Shown: positions 29,176 to 37,327 of the stretch, one piece after another
How the letters are laid out: the number at the start of each line of letters is the position of its first letter
How positions within the stretch are numbered: the first letter of the stretch is position 1
Source of the DNA: CAZDBA01 sp965224765
GTDB taxonomy: Bacteria; Planctomycetota; Planctomycetia; Pirellulales; Pirellulaceae
Assembly: GCA_965224765.1 (NCBI GenBank)
Contig: CBDDAC010000019.1
Coordinates: 1-64,000 of the forward strand
Direction: 5' to 3'
Length of the DNA: 64,000 nucleotides
Translations under genes and position numbers: made by a program
Notes under the pieces: model-generated
The model's database searches: none
What the model was told of the DNA's origin: nothing
The model's input: only the letters and a program-made list of their open reading frames with translations

Positions 29176-29919
29176 ATGGACTTTCAGGCAATTCGAAAAG
29201 AGTATGAATCGAATGGTTTGGACGAATCGAAGTTGTCGGACGATCCGATCGAGCAGTTTCGAGAGTGGTTTGATTTGGCACAGGAGCGATCACCAGGGTA
29301 AATGGTTTGAAGTCAATGCAATGACTTTGGCTACATGTGACCTAGCAGGCGACGTAAGTTCACGGATCGTGTTGCTCAAAGGTTGTGCGATCGACAGGAT
29401 TCGTTTTTTACACGAACTACCATTCTCGAAAGGGGGCGTCAACTTGCCGAGAATCCACGCGCTTCATTGACGTTTCATTGGCCCTATCTTGGTCGACAAG
29501 TCCGGATTAATGGGCAAGTTACTCAGACTTCGCGAGAAGATTCTGTGGCCTATTTTCATTCTCGTCCTCGAGGTTCTCAGATCGGCGCGGCCGCGTCGTT
29601 TCAATCCGATGAGATTGGTTCTCGTGAGATGTTGGAGACTCAGCAAAATCAAGTTTCCGAAAGCCTGCAAGATGCGGAGGTGCCGTGTCCGGATCACTGG
29701 GGAGGGTACTTGGTGCAGCCGAGCGAAATCGAATTTTGGCAAGGACGTTCGGATCGCCTTCACGATCGGATGGCGTACGTCACTGGACAGGATCAAACTT
29801 GGACGCGAAAAAGATTGAGTCCCTCAGCAGCGCTGCGACAGGCTCAGTTCCGGTCTGCTATCCCAAGTTGCCAATCTGATCCCAGAGGGAATTGGGTTCG
29901 AGCGAGGGAAGCGGGCTAA
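29176..29919 (+). CDS. pdxH: Pyridoxamine 5'-phosphate oxidase, frameshifted
   Basis: FMN enzyme making pyridoxal 5'-phosphate. The ATG at 29176 begins MDFQAIRKEYESNGLDESKL; the family pattern DDPIEQFREWFDLAQE follows. After a shift near 29,300: NAMTLATCDLAGDVSSRIVL, LLKG, then (shift near 29,390) GRQLAENPRASLTFHWPYLG, QVRINGQVTQTSREDSVAYF, SRPRGSQIGAAASFQS, SEIEFWQGRSDRLHDRMAY and WTRKRLSP. The FMN/PLP residues Arg and Lys are in the right places. The frame ends at 29919 after about 30 residues beyond the usual RLSP/RLAP terminus, so the real stop is probably near 29,825 and hidden by one more indel. Confidence 0.9.
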
Positions 29920-30397
29920 GTGCAGGGTCCGAATTAATTTGGGGGTTGGCAGTTCAATTTTGCCCTTCGTTTTTCACATCAATCGAGATACAAACCCAAA
30001 ACTTTGTGTTGACTCGGCACTAGTGCTTCGGCAATATTTAATCTTGGGGTTGGAGGGACGATTCGCGAATCAATGCCTTGTTGAAACGAACAGCCAACCC
30101 CAAAGTCAAATCTAGATGAAGCACTAGGCAATCGAATTTTTGTCGTCGTTGTTCCGAAACGTCCTCCTGGTAAATTCGCGGGATCGTTTATTGGTTGGAG
30201 GTCTAGGGGGAGTTTAACAATTGGACAATCTCAACAATCAATAAAATGCTCTAAATTGAACAAAGACAGTTTTCGTTGATTAAACTAATCCATTCGTTTT
30301 AGATAAACTTGGCAGAGTAATGGCGGACCTTAGTACCGCTGAGGTTTATCATGAGAGCAACTTCACCTTATCAAACTGTATTGGGGTAATTTCCGTT
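29920..30397. other. Intergenic region with an inverted-repeat element
   Basis: No gene is supported. It contains the 108-bp inverted-repeat element described separately (30020-30127) and an AT-rich segment before the first of three paralogue genes. TTTTAGATAAACTTGGCAGA around 30297 might be part of the promoter, but no clear pair of boxes was found. Confidence 0.5.
30020..30127. repeat. 108-bp inverted-repeat (MITE-like) element
   Basis: The arms are 30020-30053 and 30094-30127. The outer ten bases (CTAGTGCTTC / GAAGCACTAG) and inner ten (TTGGGGTTGG / CCAACCCCAA) are perfectly complementary; 14 bases between them match at about half of positions. The loop holds a 12-base perfect palindrome, GATTCGCGAATC, at about 30060-30071. 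Confidence 0.8.
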
Positions 30398-30901
30398 ATG
30401 CAAACGGCCACTTTACTTAGATCGTTATTCATTGTCGTATTCACAATCAGTTGTTTTGCTTTGGCTTCGGTCGGTTTCGCGCAGGATGACAGGAATGGGA
30501 ACGCTGCTACGATTCAGGACATAGATGAACCTTCCGTTGAATCGGGTGTGAACTTCTTCCTGGATCTCGCTCAAAATCAAAAAGTCGAAGGTGTTGCTGT
30601 CGATGTTGAAAAGTTCAAAATCACAACGGGCTTTGGAGACGTGCAGGTTCCGTTGGACAAGATCGATGGGATTCGCTTGAACGCCATGGAGGACGGTTCG
30701 GCCGTGATGGCATTCAAGAATGGCGATATTTTGACCGGCGTTTTGCATGTAAGCGACCTGAAGCTAAGAACTTCTTGGGGCTTTGCAACTGTCAATATCG
30801 CTTACATTAGTCAAATCAGTACAACCAAGGGCGCGTCGTTTTCATCCTCAAAAGTTAACGGCAAGACAACTTGGAGTTTTACCCGAGGGATCGAAAATTG
30901 A
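30398..30901 (+). CDS. Exported protein, first of three tandem paralogues
   Basis: Function unknown. ATG at 30398 (MQTATLLRSLFIVVFTISCF, then ALASVGFAQ) gives a signal peptide; an upstream ATG at 30320 lacks one and a ribosome site. The mature part carries one copy of a beta-rich unit shared with the next two genes: ITTGFGDVQVPLDKIDGIRL, AVMAFKNGDILTGVLHVSDL, KLRTSWGFATVNIAYISQIS. The unit pairs a T-x-FG motif with a T-x-WG motif about 45 residues later. This copy lacks the N-terminal domain found in the other two. About 141 bases separate it from the second gene. Confidence 0.75.
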   Translation: MQTATLLRSLFIVVFTISCFALASVGFAQDDRNGNAATIQDIDEPSVESGVNFFLDLAQNQKVEGVAVDVEKFKITTGFGDVQVPLDKIDGIRLNAMEDGSAVMAFKNGDILTGVLHVSDLKLRTSWGFATVNIAYISQISTTKGASFSSSKVNGKTTWSFTRGIEN

Positions 30902-31042
30902 ATGGACGTTCGATCGTTGGATTCATGAGAATCAGCACAGATGTTTCATTCAAGCGTTGAACAACATTCCCTTTTTTCCAACTACACAAAGTCGATAATT
31001 TTTAGGAGGCACATCCCTTTTTAAGATACTGGGGTACGAATC

Positions 31043-31804
31043 GTGAAATTCCAACGTTTGGCGAGTTCAGCAATTCTATTACTGACGCTTTTCTGTGCAA
31101 CGAAATCGTTAACGGCGCAGGACGCAATTTCAGTTGATAAGAATCAGGATGACTATCTTGATCAGTATGAACCACAAGAGCGAGTTCGGTTGAATATCGA
31201 CTTGTCTGATCAGGATTTGAATCAGCTCAAACGTGACGGTCGATTGCGAATGCGAATCCCCGAGTATTACAAGAACAGAGTGGCAGCAATCTTGCTTCGG
31301 CATGTGGACACTTATCGTACCGAGAAAGTTCGGGTCAGCGGTGAGCCGCAAGTGATAGAAGACGCCAGCCAGGTTCGAATCGGTGAGTTGATGGTCGAAC
31401 GACTTAGATATCAACCGATTGAATTTCGCGTCTTTGAGAAGAACTTTTCCGAGGTGGAAATCTGCTACATCGCTGAACCCCAGACCAAAATATTTGTGGC
31501 TGATGAGGACCAGGGTTTGACTCGTGAAGAGTATCAAATTCAGATCATGGATCGGTTTCACTTGAATGCCAAAATTAGCAAGTTTGACAAGTTGAAACTT
31601 GAAACGGCCTTTGGGGTTTATACAATTCGCTGGGAAGACGTTGCTCGAATTCAGTTTGGAGAATTCGGGACTGCCTCGGCGAAACTGTTTTTGGATGATG
31701 GGAGTGCCGTCTCTGGACGCCTCGAAATTGAGACTTTGGATATTAAAACACGCTGGGGCAAGATAACGATCCCAGCAAACGACTTGAGTTCGATTTCCCG
31801 ATAG
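31043..31804 (+). CDS. Exported protein, second of three tandem paralogues
   Basis: Function unknown. GTG at 31043 begins a signal peptide (KFQRLASSAILLLTLFCATK, cleaved before QDAIS). An N-terminal domain (about residues 45-165) reads NIDLSDQDLNQLKRDGRLRM, RIPEYYKNRVAAILLRHVD and YQPIEFRVFEKNFSEVEICY, matching the third gene in spacing and key positions. The C-terminal unit follows: LETAFGVYTIRWEDVARIQF, AKLFLDDGSAVSGRLEIETL, DIKTRWGKITIPANDLSSIS. 253 residues. Ribosome site weak (GGGG 9 bases upstream). The stop is 60 bases before the third gene, so the three probably share a transcript. Confidence 0.78.
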   Translation: MKFQRLASSAILLLTLFCATKSLTAQDAISVDKNQDDYLDQYEPQERVRLNIDLSDQDLNQLKRDGRLRMRIPEYYKNRVAAILLRHVDTYRTEKVRVSGEPQVIEDASQVRIGELMVERLRYQPIEFRVFEKNFSEVEICYIAEPQTKIFVADEDQGLTREEYQIQIMDRFHLNAKISKFDKLKLETAFGVYTIRWEDVARIQFGEFGTASAKLFLDDGSAVSGRLEIETLDIKTRWGKITIPANDLSSISR

Positions 31805-31864
31805 GCAACTCGCAACTCGCAACCAAAACTTAATCCAACTCATATTGCCTGGAGTTAATTAGCA

Positions 31865-32662
31865 ATGCGTATCGCATTTCAATTCTCAAAAACCTTAGTC
31901 GCGGCACTTGCGCTTAGCGTGTTGTTGACCTCTTTTAGTTATGCTCAAGATGAACCCGCACGATTTATCCTTAAGCTCAACGATAGTCTGATTTCCAGCT
32001 TCAAAGAATATGGAAGTCTTCGCTCGGCACTTCCCGCAGACGTACGCGATCGAATTGATACCATCGAATTGCGATTTGCTGGAACCGAGGGGCAGGCTCC
32101 GGTTACCATGAATCTGAATGTCGAAATCAAAGACGGCAACGCGGAAATTATTGTTGATGACAATTTGTTGGAAACCGTAAAGAGCCAGCCGGTACGGGTA
32201 CCGCTCAACGGAAAGACATTCAATGTGGTGTTCTTGCGCTATGACAAGGAGGCGGGAAACTCAAACGACGAAGTCATTATGGGCGATGGGCCCAATCGAT
32301 TCGTGCTTGACATTACCGACAACAGTACGATTGCCGGGAGTATCGTCGATCTTACATCGATCGAATTGATGACGAGTTTTGGCAAAGTCGAGTTGACGCT
32401 CGATCAGGTCGCAGGCGTTCGATTCAGATCGGACGGCCAAGACGCTGCTGTCGTCTTTTTGAACAATGGCGATGCGATCACTGGCACACCGACCTTGGGT
32501 GTGATCAACGTTCAGACTTTCTGGGGACTGGCTGAAGTTAATGCCAGCAACATTCGCAGCATGTCCGTGTCACCAAGTGCTCGATATGTTCAAGAAAGTA
32601 CCGATTTTGGTTCCCGCTGGACTCTGAAATTGGGAACTGGACTTGCGCCAGGCCGGAACTAG
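31865..32662 (+). CDS. Exported protein, third of three tandem paralogues
   Basis: Function unknown. Signal peptide FQFSKTLVAALALSVLLTSF, cleaved after SYA. The N-terminal domain (FILKLNDSLISSFKEYGSLR, ALPADVRDRIDTIELRF, SQPVRVPLNGKTFNVVFLRY) aligns with that of the second paralogue, and the C-terminal unit is IELMTSFGKVELTLDQVAGV, AAVVFLNNGDAITGTPTLGV, INVQTFWGLAEVNASNIRSM. 265 residues. TGGAGT 10 bases before the ATG is a fair ribosome site. A strong intrinsic terminator follows at 32721, marking the end of the three-gene unit. Confidence 0.8.
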   Translation: MRIAFQFSKTLVAALALSVLLTSFSYAQDEPARFILKLNDSLISSFKEYGSLRSALPADVRDRIDTIELRFAGTEGQAPVTMNLNVEIKDGNAEIIVDDNLLETVKSQPVRVPLNGKTFNVVFLRYDKEAGNSNDEVIMGDGPNRFVLDITDNSTIAGSIVDLTSIELMTSFGKVELTLDQVAGVRFRSDGQDAAVVFLNNGDAITGTPTLGVINVQTFWGLAEVNASNIRSMSVSPSARYVQESTDFGSRWTLKLGTGLAPGRN

Positions 32663-32720
32663 GCAGAGGGCCAATGGTCGGTTGCCGGTCATTCGCTTCG
32701 AGCGATTTTCATCCAACGAT

Positions 32721-32749
32721 CCGCTTTCATTCGGGAGCGGTTTTCTTTT
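32721..32749 (+). terminator. Intrinsic terminator after the paralogue array
   Basis: CCGCTTTC (32721-32728) pairs with GGGAGCGG (32733-32740), allowing two G-U pairs, with loop ATTC, followed by TTTTCTTTT. It sits 58 bases after the stop of the third paralogue. Confidence 0.8.
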
Positions 32750-32847
32750 GGGTTTCAGTTGTGTTTCATTTGCGTCCACTGCCCTGCTCCGCTGAGCGTC
32801 CAGAACTCCATTGTGACGAGGTGGTCGCGATGTCCGTGGTATTCGTT

Positions 32848-34662
32848 CTATCGAAGCAATTCAGGCTCTTTCATTGCCTGTCTTGAATCTTGCCGCGGTC
32901 CGATCAGGATCAGCTTTTCATCTTTGAGGAAGTAAGGAGATTGTTCGAGAATGGAGTATTCAGGCAACCTCTCCAAAAGAGATTCTACTTTTTCACCCGT
33001 GGTCAGAATCAAACCACCTTCTTTTTTTGCGAATGATTCCGGTGTTACCCAGGGTTTGGGCTTCCAGTTCTTGTCTCGTTCCAACGAAGTGGGATGCAGC
33101 GGGTTGTTGTCCGGAGCCAGTTCGAAAAGTCGTCGCTTTGCGTAAAACACCCAACTGGATTCAAGCACGCCAAAGGTTGCCACTTCCGATTCGGAATCGA
33201 TCATGGGGGTCATAACATTGGCCATATCTCGATGCCGATCAACGGCACCGGTCCCAAGTCCAAACATGCCAACGCAGAATACAATCGCAAAGATCGCCAA
33301 GGCCTGAATTGCTCTGGCGTTCTGGTCTTTGCGCATCAGCCAATAGGCGCCAGTCCCTCCAACTAGAGGCACCAAGCCAATCAGGCTGATCCATATGTCA
33401 CCATTGAGATACTTTTGAGCCACAAAAAACATGGCCACGATGGTTATGATTCCAGTGCACGCGAGCACCACTGCTGCCAGGCGGAACCATCGCTCAGCCA
33501 CAACTTTTTGATTTAGAGCAAATGACCAAAGTCCCGCTGCGACCAGGATGGCCAGCGCTGGAAAGCATGGCGTCACGTAACTTGGAAGTTTGGTGCTGGC
33601 CAATGAGAACAGGCCTACCTGGACTCCAGCCCAACATACCAGAAAGCAAGTCGAGGTTCGTTGTTCCGGGCTCGCTGCAGATTTGAGTCTGCGCCAAACG
33701 AACAGAGTTACAGGGAACGCAAAAACTGACCAAGGGAAAAAGCCAATGAGAATTGTGGCTGGATAGTACCAGAGTCCACCTGAATGATTCTCCATGGCGC
33801 TGGTGGCACGGGCAAAGTTCTCGTTGAGGAAGAACCGTTGTAGGAAATCTCCCTCAGTCCGAATTCCCACCAAGATGTACCAAGGTGCCGCAATGGCGAG
33901 GATCACCAACACCGCGGTGATGGGGCGCATTGACCAAACGGTCTTGGCGAAATGGACGGGGTTCACGATTTGCCAGATGTTTTTCAAGGCGGTTAGAGTT
34001 TTGCCCGAGTCGGATTTCACGACCGTTGCTCGCATTAGCAACATGAACATTCCGATAATTGCCATCGGAAGCAAGAAGCCGATCGGGCCCTTGGCAAGTG
34101 TCCCGAAACCTAAACAGGTAAAGATTCCAAGCACTGACCATCGATTGGTCGGAAACCAGCTGATTGGTTTTTGTGGCTTAATTTCGGTTGGGTTCACTCG
34201 GAACACGGACAACACGTAGATCATCAGCGCCATGGTACCGAAGAAAATCAATACGGAGTCTGGAGTTGCTGCACGTCCGGCCACATCAAACATGACAGTC
34301 GTTGCCAATACGGTAGAGCCCATCAGGCCAACTCGAGAATTGAAGAGCCGTTTACCAATGAAGTAGGTCGCCATCACGGTTCCAATCGCCAATGCGGCTG
34401 ACCAGAATCTCGCGGCAAATTCATTGACACCAAAAACGGCATAGGCGGTCATCATGAGCCAGTAAAGCAGTACAGGTTTTTGAGCTCGTAACTCATCATT
34501 GAAGATGGGAACGACCCAATCGGCACGCTCCATCATCTCGACGGCACAGCCAGCGTTACGCGGTTCGTCGCGGTCCCAAAGTTTGGCTGTCCCCAGATTA
34601 GTGAAGAAAACGGCCACGCCGACCGTAAGCAGAATCAAGACATGTTTGGTAACTTCGTTCAC
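32848..34662 (-). CDS. ArnT-like glycosyltransferase family 39 membrane protein
   Basis: A polytopic GT-C enzyme of 604 residues using polyprenyl-phosphate sugar donors, adding sugars to lipids or proteins on the outer face of the membrane. The catalytic Asp-Glu pair is in the first loop: KLWDRDEPRNAGCAVEMM, followed by AQKPVLLYWLMMTAYAVFGV and EFAARFWSAALAIGTVMATY. About ten or more transmembrane segments follow (for example TAVLVILAIAAPWYILVGIR). The C-terminal soluble part ends LLR. The first 20 residues are a membrane anchor. Acceptor unknown; the family includes ArnT (aminoarabinose to lipid A) and protein O-mannosyltransferases. Confidence 0.92.
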   Translation of the reverse strand: MNEVTKHVLILLTVGVAVFFTNLGTAKLWDRDEPRNAGCAVEMMERADWVVPIFNDELRAQKPVLLYWLMMTAYAVFGVNEFAARFWSAALAIGTVMATYFIGKRLFNSRVGLMGSTVLATTVMFDVAGRAATPDSVLIFFGTMALMIYVLSVFRVNPTEIKPQKPISWFPTNRWSVLGIFTCLGFGTLAKGPIGFLLPMAIIGMFMLLMRATVVKSDSGKTLTALKNIWQIVNPVHFAKTVWSMRPITAVLVILAIAAPWYILVGIRTEGDFLQRFFLNENFARATSAMENHSGGLWYYPATILIGFFPWSVFAFPVTLFVWRRLKSAASPEQRTSTCFLVCWAGVQVGLFSLASTKLPSYVTPCFPALAILVAAGLWSFALNQKVVAERWFRLAAVVLACTGIITIVAMFFVAQKYLNGDIWISLIGLVPLVGGTGAYWLMRKDQNARAIQALAIFAIVFCVGMFGLGTGAVDRHRDMANVMTPMIDSESEVATFGVLESSWVFYAKRRLFELAPDNNPLHPTSLERDKNWKPKPWVTPESFAKKEGGLILTTGEKVESLLERLPEYSILEQSPYFLKDEKLILIGPRQDSRQAMKEPELLR

Positions 34663-34973
34663 GCGTGCAATTCCGTTTGCTTGCTACAGTCAGTACTTCG
34701 AATGGCTGAAGAGACTGATGGATTGTGTGTGGTATGCGCAGCTGGAATGGCAATTCAAACCTATTTGACGAGTGTTGGTTACTCACAGGCAATATCGTTG
34801 AACGAGATTCATTCAGCCGATAATTTGAATTGACCTCCCAGTGGAACGCCGATCAAGTAGGCGATTTTAGGGTGAGTCAGACGCTATGACCAAGATCAGT
34901 TTTCTGTCTTGTCGAAGCAGGAGGATGGAAAAGCGGTGTTTTCCTAAGCAAGTAGCCAATTTTCAGGCAAAGC
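34663..34973. other. Gap with no supportable gene
   Basis: Between the GT39 gene and the YdcF-like gene, both on the minus strand. A 43-codon open frame on the plus strand from about 34702 has no ribosome site or family support. No strong hairpin was noticed. Confidence 0.4.
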
Positions 34974-35732
34974 CTAATTCGGTTCGTTGAAGTAACGATT
35001 TTCGTATCGTTGAAGCAAATCGTCGAATTCTTCGATTAAGGAGACGAGGTCTTCGTAATTCAGTTTTTGAAGGGTGAGCATTCGCTGAATTCGCCGGTGC
35101 GTGGGAACGACATGCCGATCAGGGCGATGAGGCGGTTCGACGACGACGACATCTCCGGCAGAAGTGCCCTCGTAACATGTGGTGCTCGGGCAAGCATAGA
35201 TTTCATTTGTAAAACGCGAGAATTTCGGCTCTGAGTGAAAAATCGCCGTTGCGTCACGAAGACACCGAACCACATGCGAAGGGCTGGAAACGAGAATAAT
35301 TCGTTCGACATCGCGTTTTAGGAAAATTTCACCAGCGTTGCGAATCTCCTCCGCCGTGTTCTGGGAATCCGTATCGACGATAATCCTGCTAAGCAAGTGA
35401 GTGCAGGCTTCAGAAATCCCTTCAGGAGTCTTTAGGGCAGGGAAACGTTTGACCAAGACGGAGAATTTGGCCAGGCTCGCGAAATGAGCACGCAAGTATT
35501 CCAGTGAATAGTTGGCTTCCAAAAGCTCCTGATCTTTTTTGTCTGTGTCACCGAGGCGAAATGCTTTGCTGGACGCACCAGTTCCAAAAACGATTGTTGA
35601 TGCATCGTGTTCAACAGCAACCAAAACCCCTTGAGGGATTCTTCCAAGCCGATCAGGTGGGTCGCCCCAGGCGACGTGACGCCAGTTTTCGATTAGCAAG
35701 TTGCACCCATGAACCAAGACACCGGTTTTCAT
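34974..35732 (-). CDS. YdcF/SanA/ElyC-like DUF218 protein
   Basis: DUF218 proteins (YdcF, SanA, ElyC) are linked to envelope or cofactor biology; the exact activity is not known. The diagnostic block is DSQNTAEEIRNAGEIFLKRD then ERIILVSSPSHVVRCLRDAT. The N-terminal strand TGVLVHGCNLLIENWRHVAW sits where the family has a GGG/DAIVVLG-like start. C-terminal helical part LQKLNYEDLVSLIEEFDDLL is unusual. Start taken as ATG 35732 (MKTGVLV), preceded by AGGTCCAAT; an upstream in-frame ATG at 35753 is less likely. 252 residues, no signal peptide, unlike SanA. Confidence 0.72.
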   Translation of the reverse strand: MKTGVLVHGCNLLIENWRHVAWGDPPDRLGRIPQGVLVAVEHDASTIVFGTGASSKAFRLGDTDKKDQELLEANYSLEYLRAHFASLAKFSVLVKRFPALKTPEGISEACTHLLSRIIVDTDSQNTAEEIRNAGEIFLKRDVERIILVSSPSHVVRCLRDATAIFHSEPKFSRFTNEIYACPSTTCYEGTSAGDVVVVEPPHRPDRHVVPTHRRIQRMLTLQKLNYEDLVSLIEEFDDLLQRYENRYFNEPN

Positions 35733-35955
35733 ATTGGACCTATATTTATTCAAACAAATTCGAAAAAAAATTGCGTCGAAAATTGATGGTGTCGCATCGA
35801 AAAGAAACTAAAAACTACCTTCACGCTGTCGAAATGCGGGCTTTTGCCAAGCGATCAAATTGCCACAACACCAGTTTCTTTTCACGTTTAAAAAATGCAA
35901 AATTGGTTGCTTGATAGCAGCTTTAGCCAAAACAAAATAATTGACCAAATTTGTA

Positions 35956-35984
35956 TTGACCCCTTCAGGCCCATTTCCTAATCT
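35956..35984 (+). promoter_or_regulatory. Sigma-70-like promoter of a possible RNA gene
   Basis: TTGACC (35956-35961), a 17-base spacer and TAATCT (35979-35984). No coding frame starts downstream on this strand before the terminator at 36184. Confidence 0.45.
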
Positions 35985-35989
35985 GCCGG

Positions 35990-36220
35990 TCCGTTGGTTG
36001 TGAGGCGTCAAAAACAACTCCAACCAAAGAGCAAAACCAAACGGTTGGATTGGTTGGTAGGTAGCGGAAACATGGATGTTGATGTTACTTGCTGTTTAAC
36101 CAGTTCTAATCGCAGGAGGCGACTCCGGCATGGATGCTAGAGTCGAACCCGTCCAATCGCTCTCGGACTACTGAGGTGTTCTTAGCCCCCCTGGGACCCA
36201 AAGTTACCGAGGGCTTTTTT
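35990..36220 (+). ncRNA. Candidate non-coding RNA of about 230 nt
   Basis: It lies between a promoter-like pair (35956-35984) and a T-tailed hairpin (36184-36220), with no plus-strand gene in this 539-base gap. Foldable parts: TTGGTT (about 35995) with AACCAA (about 36022), AACCAA (about 36035) with TTGGTT (about 36050), and GGAG-GCGA-CTCC at 36116-36125, a GNRA-type tetraloop hairpin. The TTGGTT/AACCAA segments can pair in alternative ways. It does not match 6S, SRP, RNase P or tmRNA signatures as far as can be judged by eye. Both ends are guesses. Confidence 0.35.
36184..36220 (+). terminator. Intrinsic terminator of the candidate RNA
   Basis: AGCCC (36184-36188) pairs with GGGCT (36211-36215) and is followed by a run of six T (36215-36220). 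The inner sequence can form a further small hairpin. The stem is short, so confidence is moderate. Confidence 0.5.
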
Positions 36221-36230
36221 ATGCGCTGAT

Positions 36231-36259
36231 CTGCGTTCCAACCGTCGGTTGGAACGCAG
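36231..36259 (-). terminator. 13-bp perfect hairpin after tal
   Basis: CTGCGTTCCAACC and GGTTGGAACGCAG surround a GTC loop, beginning 13 bases after the tal stop on the minus strand. No T run follows, so it may be a terminator of rho-dependent type, a 3' stabiliser or an overlap with the RNA gene next to it. Confidence 0.5.
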
Positions 36260-36271
36260 TGGCACATGTGG

Positions 36272-37327
36272 TTAGGCACTCGCGACTTCTTTTCTTTTGC
36301 TGCCAATTAGTGCAATCAACTCATGCTGGGGCTGGGCAAATTTCGCAATGCCTTGCTCCATCAGGACGTCTTCCATTTTTTCAAAATCTACTTTCCCGTA
36401 GACTTCGGAAAGAACGTCGGTTGGCGGCAACTGATCGATTTTTTTCTCGAAAGCGACGTCGCTGGCAGCGACAGCTTCGTTAGTTGCAGGCGGGTTGGTT
36501 TGGATATCACTACCTGCAAGCGCGGCAACATACTTCCACTTTGGATCGTTAGGAGACTTGGTTCCCGTGCTGGCAAAGATGATTTCTTGCTGAAGTGGGC
36601 AGTTTTTGTCTTTCCAGAACTCAAAGTTTTCTGACCAAATTTTTTGTGCATTGATGATGCCAACGAGTCCTTGGCTTTGGCTCGTTAAGTCGTCATGAGC
36701 GCTATTGGTGTAAACATCGATTCGAGAAACGAAAATGCTGAATACACTTTTGAAATGGTCCAAATTCTCGCGTCGTTGAGCACCTTTCCAGACAGCGTTT
36801 CGGGCTGCCCGATATTGTTTGTCGCTGAAAATCAAAGTGACGTTCAGGCTGACGCCCGCTGCAGCCAGTTCTTCCAGAGCGTCAATTCCGGCGGGAGTCG
36901 CTGGAACTTTGATCATCCGATTGGTGTGGCCTTCAGACCACTTTTTGCCAAGCTCAATATAGCGGGCCACTCGCTGATCGTGAGGCATGTTCAAGTCAGT
37001 ATCTTCAAGCAATGGATCGAGCTCAAAGCTAACATATCCGTCGTTGCCTTTTGTGGATTCCCAAACGGATTGAAAGACAGATTGAGCGTCGGCAACCATT
37101 TGATCGGTCAATTTCCAAGCGAGTTCGTTGTCGTCAGCGCCAGTGGCGATCAATTGTTGGATCTGTTTGTCGAACCGTCCTGATTTAATCAAATCCGCAA
37201 CGATAATTGGGTTGGATGTGGCTCCGGTTGCTCCAAGTTCGCGATTTTCACGCACTAGGTCGGGGTCGATGCTGTCCAGCCAGAGTTTGGTTCCACAGTT
37301 AATAAGTGAGGTGAGTGATTGTGACAT
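36272..37327 (-). CDS. tal: Transaldolase
   Basis: Pentose-phosphate enzyme exchanging a three-carbon unit between sugar phosphates via a Schiff-base lysine. The 351-residue protein begins TSLINCGTKLWLDSIDPDLV (the Asp of the D-S/T family), has GATSNPIIVADLIKSG, active-site NRMIKVPATPAGIDALEEL, SLNVTLIFSDKQYRAA, FVSRIDVY and FASTGTKSPNDPKW. Start ATG directly abuts the speA TGA (37328-37330), with AGGA in the end of speA as its ribosome site, so the pair is translationally coupled. The extra C-terminal helices suggest the longer TAL subtype. Confidence 0.95.
   Translation of the reverse strand: MSQSLTSLINCGTKLWLDSIDPDLVRENRELGATGATSNPIIVADLIKSGRFDKQIQQLIATGADDNELAWKLTDQMVADAQSVFQSVWESTKGNDGYVSFELDPLLEDTDLNMPHDQRVARYIELGKKWSEGHTNRMIKVPATPAGIDALEELAAAGVSLNVTLIFSDKQYRAARNAVWKGAQRRENLDHFKSVFSIFVSRIDVYTNSAHDDLTSQSQGLVGIINAQKIWSENFEFWKDKNCPLQQEIIFASTGTKSPNDPKWKYVAALAGSDIQTNPPATNEAVAASDVAFEKKIDQLPPTDVLSEVYGKVDFEKMEDVLMEQGIAKFAQPQHELIALIGSKRKEVASA

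Noticed and set aside
30320..30397. Upstream ATG for the first paralogue
   Set aside because: The added residues hold no signal; ATG 30398 gives a proper signal peptide.
36050..36085. GGTAGGTAGCGG as a fragment of a c-di-GMP-I riboswitch
   Set aside because: The other conserved GEMM segments (GCAAACC, GACGCAAAGCC) are absent upstream, and no gene on this strand follows.
36090..36190. tRNA-like or tmRNA-like sequence on the minus strand (GGGTTCGACTC)
   Set aside because: The T-stem positions do not pair, and no acceptor stem or tag-coding frame was found.
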